NCBI GenBank assembly: GCA_947177325.1
Contig: CAMWUH010000078.1
Span: 1 to 8,407, forward strand
Direction: 5' to 3'
From: an uncultured Bacteroidales bacterium
Lineage (GTDB): Bacteria > Bacteroidota > Bacteroidia > Bacteroidales > Muribaculaceae
Length of the DNA: 8,407 nt
The notes below the pieces were generated by a model. The model worked only from the letters and a program-made list of their open reading frames with translations, did no database searches and was not told the origin of the DNA. The position numbers were made by a program, and so were the translations under genes. Positions 1 to 6,564 of this stretch are shown here, one piece after another. The first letter of the stretch is position 1. Each line of letters starts with the position of its first letter.

Positions 1-209
1 ATAATAGCCTTCTTAATATTGGGATACTTCTGTAGCATGAAGAAAATCATAGCTCCACCACCTACAAAGGGTTCAATGTAAGTTATGTCCTTCTCTACAG
101 CAAAAGAATCCGGGAGAAAATAATCTATTGTCGACAATAACTGTGTTTTACCGCCTGCCCACTTAAGGAACGGCTTAGCCTTAGTTATTGATTTAGTATG
201 TAAATTCAT
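1..209 (-). CDS. Dam-type (D12 class) DNA adenine N6-methyltransferase, N-terminal fragment cut by window edge
   Basis: Reading left from the ATG at 209, the frame stays open to the window edge and gives 69 codons plus two bases. Two family motifs are visible: PFLKWAGGK at residues 13-21, and YIEPFVGGGA at 44-53, which is motif I of the S-adenosylmethionine site. Together they are characteristic of the Dam/DpnM/M.MboI family, which methylates adenine N6, often in GATC. The catalytic DPPY motif and target-recognition region would lie beyond the window, so specificity cannot be read. The gene starts 56 bp after the leuS stop on the same strand. No clear promoter or strong terminator separates them, so read-through from leuS is possible. 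By eye its G+C (about 40%) is lower than leuS. It could be a solitary methylase, a phage or accessory gene, or the methylase of a restriction-modification system. Family is fairly sure; role is open. Confidence 0.87.
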   Translation of the reverse strand, partial: MNLHTKSITKAKPFLKWAGGKTQLLSTIDYFLPDSFAVEKDITYIEPFVGGGAMIFFMLQKYPNIKKAI

Positions 210-265
210 TCTCTACAATTAAAAGGCCTCAACTTTTAAATAGCAGTAAAACGTTAATGGTTTTA

Positions 266-3037
266 TCAGCCTACAACGATGTTGACGATTTTGCCGGGCA
301 CAACTATTACTTTGCGGATTGTTTTGCCATCAATCCAGCGGGCTGCGCCGTCGGCTTCGAGGGCGGCTTTCTCCACTTCTTCGCGCGAAGCATCAGCCGC
401 AACGGTGATGTTGTAGCGTGCTTTGCCATTGAACGACACCGCCATAGTAACCTCATTTTCTTTTACATACTCTTCGTTGAATACGGGCCATGAGGCATCG
501 TTGACAGTTGTGTCGTTGCCTAAGGCGTGCCAAAGCTCTTCGGAGATGTGGGGTGCGAATGGAGCCAAAAGCACTACCAGCTGAGTCAACACTGCGCGCG
601 AGCGGCATTTCTGAGCGGTCAATTCGTTGACGCAGATCATAAAGGCCGAGATTGAAGTGTTGTAAGAGAAGTGCTCTATGTCCCATGTAACTTTTTGGAT
701 AAGTTTGTGGAGCGATTTGAGATTGTCGGCAGTTGGCTCAGAGTCGTCGGGCAAGAAAGTATCGGCTTTATAGAAGAGGTTCCAGAGTTTTTTCAAGAAG
801 CGGTTAACACCGTCGATGCCGTTGGTGTCCCACGGTTTTGATTGCTCTACCGGGCCGAGGAACATTTCATAGAGGCGGAGAGTGTCGGCTCCGTAACGCT
901 CAACTATGTCGTCGGGGTTAACTACGTTAAACATTGATTTCGACATTTTCTCAACCGCGTAGCCACACACATATTGTCCGTCTTCCAAAATAAATTCGGC
1001 ATCGGCAAATTCCGGACGCCAAGCTCTGAATTTGTCGAGGTCGAGGCGGTCGTTGCTGACTATGTTAACGTCGACGTGGATTGGAGTAACGTCATATTGG
1101 TCCTTCAAGCCGTTAGAAACAAAGGTGTTGGTGTCTTTGATGCGATAAACGAAGTTGCTTCGGCCCTGAATCATACCCTGGTTGATAAGCTTTTTGAAAG
1201 GCTCTTCCTCACAGACGATGCCGAGGTCGTGGAGGAATTTGTTCCAGAAGCGAGAGTAGATAAGGTGGCCGGTTGCGTGTTCGGTGCCACCCACATAGAG
1301 ATCAACGTTGCGCCAATAGTTGTTGGCTTCGGGTGAAACGAGAGCGTCGTTATTGCGGGGGTCCATATAGCGCAGATAGTAGGCTGATGAGCCTGCAAAT
1401 CCGGGCATGGTGCATTTTTCAAGTTCCCAACCATCTTCGGTGTGCCAGTTTTTGGCGCGACCCAATGGGGGTTCACCCTCTTCGGTGGGGAGATATTTGT
1501 CTACTTCGGGAAGCAGCAACGGCAGTTTTTCTACGTCGAGCATCATTGGGATACCGTTTTTGTAGTAAACGGGGAAAGGCTCGCCCCAGTAGCGCTGACG
1601 TGAGAAGATAGCATCGCGGAGTCGGTAGTTGACTTTCACTTTACCGATTCCTTTCTCTTCAATAAATTTTTTGGTGAGGGCAATAGCTTCTTTCACCTCC
1701 AAACCGTTGAGGTTGAGCTCGCCGTTGCTTGAGTTAATCATTTTGCCGCTTTTAGCGTCGAATGACTGCTCGCTGACGTCGGCACCCTCAATCAGCGGAA
1801 TTATAGGAAGGTTGAAGTGGCGCGCGAAGGCATAGTCGCGGCTGTCGTGGGCCGGAACGGCCATGATTGCGCCAGTACCGTAGCCGGCAAGCACGTAATC
1901 ACTCACCCACACCGGAATTTTTTCGCCGGTCAGGGGGTTGATAGCGTAGGCTCCCGTGAACACACCGCTCACCTTTTTGTCGATCATTCGCTCGCGCTCG
2001 GTTTTGTGGCGGGTTGCATTGACATATTCATCGACGGCGGCGCGCTGTGATGGAGTGGTGATCATGTCAACGTATTTGCTTTCGGGAGCAAGCACCATAA
2101 ATGTCACGCCAAACACGGTGTCGGCTCTGGTGGTGAATATTTCCAATTCTACATCGCTGTCGGCAATTTTAAATATCATTTCCGCGCCTTCAGAGCGACC
2201 AATCCAGTTGCGTTGAGTTTCTTTGAGCGAGTCGGTCCAATCAATAGTTTCAAGGCCGTCGAGCAATCGCTGGGCATAGGCCGAAACTCGCAGACACCAT
2301 TGATACATCAACTTTTGCTCTACCGGATAACCGCCGCGAATTGATAAACCTTCGCTAACTTCATCATTGGCCAGAACGGTGCCGAGTTTCGGACACCAGT
2401 TAACCATAGTGTTGCCAAGATAGGCTATGCGATAGTTCATCAAAGTGTCGCTCTTTTGTTTTTCATCCATAGCTCGCCACTCGTCGGCAGTGAAGTGAAG
2501 TTCTTTGCCGCAAGCAGCTTTTACCCCTTTAGAGCCCTCTTTTTCAAAGTGAGCGATAAGGTCGGCGATGGGGCGGGCAGCGTTGGCGTCGGTGTCGAAA
2601 TAAGAGTTAAACATTTTTATAAATGCCCATTGAGTCCACTTGTAATATTCGGGGTCGCAAGTTTTTATTTCGCGATCCCAGTCAAAGCAGAAACCTATTT
2701 TATCGAGCTGCGAGCGATAGCGGGCAATGTTTTGGCGGGTGGTGATTTCGGGGTGCTGACCGGTTTGGATGGCATATTGCTCAGCGGGCAAGCCATAAGC
2801 ATCGTAGCCCATGGGATGAAGCACGTTGAAACCTTGATGACGCTTGTAGCGAGCAAAAATGTCGGAAGCGATATAGCCCAGCGGATGGCCTACGTGCAAG
2901 CCTGCTCCCGAAGGATAGGGAAACATGTCGAGCACATAGAATTTCTCCTTGTCAGGGTTGATTTCAGCTTTATATACCTTGTTGTCTTTCCAATATTGTT
3001 GCCATTTTTGCTCAATGGCGCGGTGATTATATTCCAT
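266..3037 (-). CDS. leuS: Leucyl-tRNA synthetase (class Ia)
   Basis: Cytoplasmic enzyme that charges tRNA-Leu with leucine using ATP. The HIGH-type motif HVGH is at residues 48-51 within PYPSGAGLHVGHPLGY, and KMSKS is at 697-701. The CP1 editing domain, which hydrolyses mischarged tRNA, shows TTRADTVFG (302-310) and GTGAIMAVPAHDSRD (387-401), including the threonine-rich and aspartate elements typical of an active editing site. RDAIFSRQRYWGEPFP (474-489) and YVGGTEHATGHLIYSRFW (581-598) are further catalytic-core signatures. The anticodon-binding helical domain follows from about 730 (LLAPFAPHISEELW at 823-836), and a small C-terminal domain ends the protein. At 923 residues it is longer than the roughly 860-residue E. 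coli enzyme. Extra sequence lies at about 146-200 and 625-690. The ATG at 3037 gives the expected N-terminus and sits 18 bp after the nadA stop, implying co-transcription with nadA. The protein is complete and shows no missing key residue. Confidence 0.98.
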   Translation of the reverse strand: MEYNHRAIEQKWQQYWKDNKVYKAEINPDKEKFYVLDMFPYPSGAGLHVGHPLGYIASDIFARYKRHQGFNVLHPMGYDAYGLPAEQYAIQTGQHPEITTRQNIARYRSQLDKIGFCFDWDREIKTCDPEYYKWTQWAFIKMFNSYFDTDANAARPIADLIAHFEKEGSKGVKAACGKELHFTADEWRAMDEKQKSDTLMNYRIAYLGNTMVNWCPKLGTVLANDEVSEGLSIRGGYPVEQKLMYQWCLRVSAYAQRLLDGLETIDWTDSLKETQRNWIGRSEGAEMIFKIADSDVELEIFTTRADTVFGVTFMVLAPESKYVDMITTPSQRAAVDEYVNATRHKTERERMIDKKVSGVFTGAYAINPLTGEKIPVWVSDYVLAGYGTGAIMAVPAHDSRDYAFARHFNLPIIPLIEGADVSEQSFDAKSGKMINSSNGELNLNGLEVKEAIALTKKFIEEKGIGKVKVNYRLRDAIFSRQRYWGEPFPVYYKNGIPMMLDVEKLPLLLPEVDKYLPTEEGEPPLGRAKNWHTEDGWELEKCTMPGFAGSSAYYLRYMDPRNNDALVSPEANNYWRNVDLYVGGTEHATGHLIYSRFWNKFLHDLGIVCEEEPFKKLINQGMIQGRSNFVYRIKDTNTFVSNGLKDQYDVTPIHVDVNIVSNDRLDLDKFRAWRPEFADAEFILEDGQYVCGYAVEKMSKSMFNVVNPDDIVERYGADTLRLYEMFLGPVEQSKPWDTNGIDGVNRFLKKLWNLFYKADTFLPDDSEPTADNLKSLHKLIQKVTWDIEHFSYNTSISAFMICVNELTAQKCRSRAVLTQLVVLLAPFAPHISEELWHALGNDTTVNDASWPVFNEEYVKENEVTMAVSFNGKARYNITVAADASREEVEKAALEADGAARWIDGKTIRKVIVVPGKIVNIVVG

Positions 3038-3055
3038 ATATATTATATATAAATT

Positions 3056-4060
3056 CTATTTATTTAATTTTTTTGAGATTTCAAGCATGCGACGGATAGG
3101 TAGGATAGCTTTAGCGGCAATCGCTTCATCAACTTCAATGGCCGGCTGCATCGACTTGAGGCAGTCGCGAAGCTTTTCAAGAGTGTTTAGCTTCATAAAG
3201 TTGCAATCGTTGCAGACGCAAGTTGAGTCGACCGGTGGAGCCGGAATAAAAGTTTTATCTTTACATTCGCGTTGCATCTGATGAATGATGCCATGCTCCG
3301 TAGCTACAATGAATTCCTTGGCCGGACTTTCTATGGCATATTTGAGCAGAGCAGCCGTTGAGCCAACCTTATCGGCCAACATCACAATCGGTCGCTTACA
3401 CTCGGGGTGAACCAGCAGCTTGGCCTCGGGATGAGCCTTCTTTAATTCAACGATTTTTTCAAGCGAAAATTGCTCATGAACGTGGCAGGCTCCGTCCCAC
3501 ACAACCATATCTCGTCCGGTAACCGAATTGATATAACCTCCTAAATTCCTGTCGGGGCCGAATATGATTTTCTCATCCTCGGGGAGCGAGTCGATAACAG
3601 CCTTGGCATTTGACGAAGTTACAACCACATCGGTCAGCGCCTTGACGGCGGCCGAAGTGTTAACATAGCTGACAACCGTGTGGCCCGGATGCTCTTCAAT
3701 GAATTTCTTCAAATCTTCAGCACGGCAGCTGTCGGCCAGAGAGCATCCGGCGTCGGCGTCGGGAATGAGCACCACCTTGTCGGGGCAAAGTATCTTGGCT
3801 GTTTCACCCATGAAATGAACGCCACACATCACAATCACCGGCTCTTTCACCTTTTCAGCAATTTGGGCCAAAGCAAGCGAGTCGCCGATATAGTCGGCCA
3901 CATCCTGAATGTCGCCGTTCTGATAGTAATGCGCCATGATGACGGCGTTGCGCTCTTTTTTCAACAGAGCTATCTCTTCCAAAAGTTTTTGCTTATCTTT
4001 GCCGGCAACAGAGCTCGCGGCGCCCCGGTCTTGATTTTGACAGATGTTGTCTTCAGCCAT
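3056..4060 (-). CDS. nadA: Quinolinate synthase (NadA), [4Fe-4S] enzyme of de novo NAD synthesis
   Basis: Condenses iminoaspartate with dihydroxyacetone phosphate to quinolinate, the NAD precursor, in the cytoplasm. Family motifs occur in order: MAHYYQNGDIQDVADYIGDS (42-61), VMCGVHFMGETAKIL (77-91), VSYVNTSAAVKA (130-141), GPDRNLGGYI (168-177), WDGACHVHEQF (188-198), HPECKRPIV (218-226) and a C-terminal Cys cluster CVCNDCNFM (281-289). The three expected iron-sulfur ligands are Cys79, Cys221 and Cys286 by position in these motifs; Cys281 and Cys283 are the accessory cysteines of the cluster. The length of 334 residues is normal. The ATG at 4060 leaves a short polar lead before the conserved core and is the best start seen. 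The usual partner nadB (L-aspartate oxidase) and nadC are not in the window, so the pathway is split on this chromosome. The downstream leuS is 18 bp away. A candidate promoter lies about 200 bp upstream. Confidence 0.97.
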   Translation of the reverse strand: MAEDNICQNQDRGAASSVAGKDKQKLLEEIALLKKERNAVIMAHYYQNGDIQDVADYIGDSLALAQIAEKVKEPVIVMCGVHFMGETAKILCPDKVVLIPDADAGCSLADSCRAEDLKKFIEEHPGHTVVSYVNTSAAVKALTDVVVTSSNAKAVIDSLPEDEKIIFGPDRNLGGYINSVTGRDMVVWDGACHVHEQFSLEKIVELKKAHPEAKLLVHPECKRPIVMLADKVGSTAALLKYAIESPAKEFIVATEHGIIHQMQRECKDKTFIPAPPVDSTCVCNDCNFMKLNTLEKLRDCLKSMQPAIEVDEAIAAKAILPIRRMLEISKKLNK

Positions 4061-4165
4061 TTATATTATAGTAAAAAATTTTATTTGAAAAAACTCTATA
4101 AAATAATAATAATAAGGGGTGTTAATATCCGTAATAACTTTTGGGCGAAAATGTTGCTTATTAGG

Positions 4166-4460
4166 TTATAAACATTTGCCCGGCCACAGCTAACATTTAA
4201 TCAACAACTATAATGATTGATTTATAGCGAATTGAGTTATTTATCAACACCTTGTTAATAAAGTGCAAAGTTAATAAGATTTATCCAAATAATTGTTGAA
4301 AACAGGAAAAAATCAAGTGAATAACCGGTAGATTTATTTATGCTAAATAATTTTGAGGCAAATTGAGCATGTTTGTATAATTACCTCACTCCAATTTTGC
4401 AATAAAACTTATTAAAATCTCTTCAACTTTTATCAACAGTTATCAACAAGGTTATAAACA
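4166..4460. other. Cluster of DnaA-box-like nonamers; candidate replication origin or DnaA-binding locus
   Basis: Exact TTATCAACA occurs at 4241-4249, 4430-4438 and 4440-4448 on the plus strand. TTATAAACA occurs at 4166-4174 and 4452-4460. One-mismatch relatives are TAATCAACA (4198-4206), TTATCCAAA (4281-4289) and, on the minus strand, TTATTAACA (4253-4261), TTTTCAACA (4294-4302) and TTATTCACT (4316-4324). The E. coli DnaA consensus is TTATnCACA, so TTATCAACA differs at one base. The region is A+T-rich, has no gene and contains no GATC, so SeqA-style control is not indicated. These traits suit an oriC or a DnaA-titrating site. Against it, dnaA is not adjacent, the genes to the right face the cluster, and no obvious skew switch is seen. 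Another DNA-binding protein could use these sites instead. Confidence 0.4.
4266..4273 (-). promoter_or_regulatory. Candidate -7 promoter element for nadA-leuS
   Basis: On the minus strand this reads TAACTTTG followed by CAC. It matches the Bacteroidetes -7 consensus TAnnTTTG and is the same octamer as the well-supported promoter at 8263-8270. Transcription would start near 4259 and give nadA a leader of about 200 nt that is very A+T-rich and includes an AAT run at 4102-4115. The weak point is the upstream half: no TTG is present at the expected 19-21 bp spacing. Call it possible, not proven. It sits inside the DnaA-box-like cluster, between motif copies at 4253-4261 and 4281-4289. Confidence 0.42.
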
Positions 4461-4573
4461 TAGTTATTTCCCCGAGTTTTGGACGGGAATTAGACGGCAA
4501 GTTACTTTTTTTTATCTTTTTGCCTGAGGAAAATGATGGGACGGGGATAAATAATTGAAAAATATAACAGGCG

Positions 4574-4588
4574 TGTAAACAATTTACA
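4574..4588. promoter_or_regulatory. 15-bp palindrome, possible operator
   Basis: The sequence TGTAAACAATTTACA has perfect 6-bp arms (TGTAAA and TTTACA) around CAA. This is the size and symmetry of a binding site for a dimeric regulator. It lies in the gene-free gap between nadA and the right-hand block, about 510 bp upstream of the nadA start, with no recognised promoter close by. In A+T-rich DNA a palindrome of this size can arise by chance, so the call is weak. Confidence 0.25.
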
Positions 4589-4669
4589 GGGTTGTGACGT
4601 TATAATTACAGAAAGCAGAAAAATAATAATTTTTTCATTGCAAGAAATGTGATAATGATTGGTTTATGA

Positions 4670-4705
4670 ATAAAATCAGGCATCCGTGAGGACGCCTGAT
4701 TTTAT
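4670..4705. terminator. Strong bidirectional hairpin terminator with no obvious upstream gene
   Basis: A perfect 12-bp inverted repeat, ATAAAATCAGGC (4670-4681) and GCCTGATTTTAT (4694-4705), encloses an A/C mismatch, a further 3-bp TCC/GGA stem and a GTGA loop (4686-4689). On the plus strand the stem runs into a T-rich tail to about 4711; on the minus strand T runs are also present within the stem end. It is thus a good intrinsic terminator in either direction. On the minus strand it would be a second barrier after the terminator at 4842-4879. On the plus strand no coding gene precedes it, which leaves open a short non-coding transcript. Confidence 0.72.
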
Positions 4706-4738
4706 TTTTATATTATCGGTGCCTTTAGGTGGCCAGGG

Positions 4739-4799
4739 GATAAGCCCGATAGGCCTAATAAGCCGATAAGCCCGATAGGGGGGAAAGGGGGGCGGAGGG
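4739..4799. repeat. Repeated 15-mer followed by a G-rich tract
   Basis: GATAAGCCCGATAGG occurs at 4739-4753 and again at 4765-4779, a 26-bp period, with a related AATAAGCCGA segment between. The second copy runs straight into G-runs of six (4778-4783), six (4787-4792), two (4794-4795) and three (4797-4799), all on the plus strand. The minus strand is correspondingly C-rich and G-poor there. It is non-coding and lies between two hairpin terminators. The role is unknown: it may be a repeat family, a structured DNA element or a Rho-loading stretch. Confidence 0.6.
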
Positions 4800-4841
4800 T
4801 GTTAAATAAATATGATAGAATAATAGAATGTAGCTAAATAA

Positions 4842-4879
4842 AAAAGGGTTGCTCCCGGTGGTGTGGGGGCAACCCTTTT
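4842..4879 (-). terminator. Intrinsic terminator of the secreted-protein gene
   Basis: The arms AAAAGGGTTGC (4842-4852) and GCAACCCTTTT (4869-4879) are perfect 11-bp complements. The stem is extended inward by a T·G pair and CCC/GGG (4854-4856 with 4865-4867) to an 8-nt loop. Read on the minus strand, it is followed by a T-rich tail formed by the A-rich plus-strand run at 4836-4845. It starts 27 bp after the stop of the 540-residue gene, the expected place for its terminator. Confidence 0.85.
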
Positions 4880-4905
4880 AAGTATGTGATAGATTGGATG
4901 GTCGA

Positions 4906-6528
4906 TTAGCGGATAACTACTTTCATCACTTTATCGCCTTGACGCATCAGGTAAAGACCTGCAGCGGGAGCGTTAACGCGAACACCTTGGAGGTTGAAGT
5001 ATTCAACAGCGCCGTTAGCAGCGTCGATTTCAACGGCTGAAATGCCTGAGGTGTTTTGGTTGGGGTCGATAGCGATAGTTTTGATATCGGTTTTAGCTTC
5101 GGTAACGTCGTCTTGAGCGTAGTAGCTGAGAGTGCCGTTGTAGTTGTTGGGGATAACGATACCATCTTCATGGTTGTAGAGGGTGTAACCTTCAGCGGGT
5201 TCAGCAGCTTGAGTTTCAACTTCGGGTTCTTCAGTGTTGGCTTCGAGCATATAGTAGAAGCTGATACCTTCGGCATTAGTTTGAGAGAAGAAGATTTTGA
5301 ATGATTCAACAGAGTCGAAGTCGTGAGAGCCGATAACACCTGAGAGGGTTTCGCCTTCAGCGTCGAGGATTACGATATCATAGTCGAGGGGATCAACAAC
5401 GGGGTCATCGCCAGCGCCACCGATTTTTTCCAAATATACAGTGATTTTAGTAAGGGTAGTTTTACCAACTGCTTCCAATTCAACAAAGGCAGCGCTACCT
5501 TCCCATGCATTTTGATTAAGTGCTTCACCTTCATATTTCAAAGAAGACAAAGAGCAGTTTGCTTCAATTTTTATCAAATTGTAACCTGAAGGAGCGGTGA
5601 AAGCAAGTGAAGTGCCACTATAGATACGATATTCTGGCTGTTTGTACAAACCTTGTTGGCCTGAAATTTCCAAGGTTACATCATTTTCTTTAATTACTAC
5701 AGGTTCTTCAGGTGTAGGTGCAGTACCTGAGATAATTTCCAAACCATAGTCTTCATATTTGGTAATGAAGTCGAAAGTGGCAGCATAAATTACTTCAATT
5801 TCGATTTCAGCATAGCCTTCAGTGTATTTTTCATCGGCATCCCACATAGCGAGAATTGAAGTTTTGCCAGGATTAACACCGGTAACCAAGCCATTTTCGT
5901 CAACAGTGGCAATTGTTTCGTCGTCAGAAGCAAATTCTATTGTTTCAGGAAATGAAGATGCAAGTGCCTTAGTTTGACCGAAAGCAATATTGAAGCTTTC
6001 GGGAAGTTCTGTATATTCGATGGGTTCATCAGATTCTTCTACAAATTTTCTAAAGATAGAAACCGCTGTTTGATTAGATTCGTAGAATGCGAAGCGAGGA
6101 TTTGAACCATTATACTGCATTTTACGATTAGTAGTAGTAAGATCGGCAATTGTTGCGTTACCGTTTCCATCAATTGCAATTGACAATGAAGTGATACTTT
6201 CAACGGAAGTTACTTTGTTTTTTGTTCCGGCATTTAGATAACCTTCAGCTGTTTTAAGAGCCCAGTTATTGCCTGATGCTTCAAGAGTAACTACTGCAAC
6301 AGATTTATCAGTAATTTCAATTTGATTGTTTGAGATTGTTACAGACGTTGACTCACGGTAATTTCCTGAGTTTTGGGCCGCCATAGCCACATTTTTGGTA
6401 GGAGCAACGATAATGATTTCGTCGCCGGCTTTAAGGGTCGAAGCGTCTGTCACCTTCACAAAGGTATCGGCTGATGCTGCAAACATAGCTGCTACAGCAA
6501 GCGAGAGAGAAAGTAAAAGTTTTTTCAT
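4906..6528 (-). CDS. Secreted modular beta-rich protein with Big2-like domain and Bacteroidales C-terminal tail
   Basis: No enzymatic function is recognised. A classical signal peptide spans residues 1-20 (MKKLLLSLSLAVAAMFAASA), with cleavage before Asp21. Residues 22-162 form a beta-rich N-terminal module (KVTDASTLKAGDEIIIV ... FAFYESNQTAVSIFRKF). About 188-247 resembles a bacterial Ig-like Big2 domain (FASDDETIATVDENGLVTGV ... GKTSILAMW). About 250-367 is a further beta module with a FTAPSGYNLIKIEANCS segment, a pattern seen in secreted Bacteroidales proteins. After a GGAGDDP linker (370-376) comes an acidic region. The last 43 residues, with YFNLQGVRV (510-518) and GLYLMRQGDKVMKVVIR (524-540), resemble the widespread C-terminal tail that is related to type IX secretion signals. 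The protein is therefore probably exported, and perhaps surface-bound or released. It lies 36 bp after the small gene at 6565-6945 with no promoter between, so they are probably co-transcribed. The part encoding residues above about 370 is richer in G+C than the middle of the gene. Confidence 0.8.
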   Translation of the reverse strand: MKKLLLSLSLAVAAMFAASADTFVKVTDASTLKAGDEIIIVAPTKNVAMAAQNSGNYRESTSVTISNNQIEITDKSVAVVTLEASGNNWALKTAEGYLNAGTKNKVTSVESITSLSIAIDGNGNATIADLTTTNRKMQYNGSNPRFAFYESNQTAVSIFRKFVEESDEPIEYTELPESFNIAFGQTKALASSFPETIEFASDDETIATVDENGLVTGVNPGKTSILAMWDADEKYTEGYAEIEIEVIYAATFDFITKYEDYGLEIISGTAPTPEEPVVIKENDVTLEISGQQGLYKQPEYRIYSGTSLAFTAPSGYNLIKIEANCSLSSLKYEGEALNQNAWEGSAAFVELEAVGKTTLTKITVYLEKIGGAGDDPVVDPLDYDIVILDAEGETLSGVIGSHDFDSVESFKIFFSQTNAEGISFYYMLEANTEEPEVETQAAEPAEGYTLYNHEDGIVIPNNYNGTLSYYAQDDVTEAKTDIKTIAIDPNQNTSGISAVEIDAANGAVEYFNLQGVRVNAPAAGLYLMRQGDKVMKVVIR

Positions 6529-6564
6529 AATAGAAAAGAGATTGGTTGATTATAGTAGTTAATT

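Noticed and set aside
222..242. Possible terminator between leuS and the methylase (AAAAG/CTTTT arms, minus strand)
   Set aside because: The stem is only about 5 bp and mostly A-T, too weak to call.
2456..3052. Open frame of 198 codons on the plus strand opposite the 5' end of leuS, and several shorter ones opposite leuS
   Set aside because: They lie wholly antisense to a clearly conserved synthetase, have no family motif, and arise from the G+C-rich codon pattern of leuS.
3680..4171. Plus-strand open frame of 163 codons opposite the nadA start
   Set aside because: Most of it is antisense to the conserved NadA N-terminus and no promoter or motif supports it.
4061..4260. Riboswitch or T-box in the nadA-leuS leader
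   Set aside because: No conserved riboswitch core was recognised, the sequence is almost pure A+T, and T-boxes are not expected in Bacteroidetes.
4341..4355. Plus-strand TAATTTTG (4348-4355) as promoter of a small RNA ending at 4705
   Set aside because: No TTG is present at 19-21 bp upstream, and the octamer is easily formed in A+T-rich DNA.
4947..5339. Second minus-strand frame of 130 codons inside the 540-residue gene
   Set aside because: The product is a low-complexity Ser/Thr/Leu-rich string typical of a shifted reading of a real gene.
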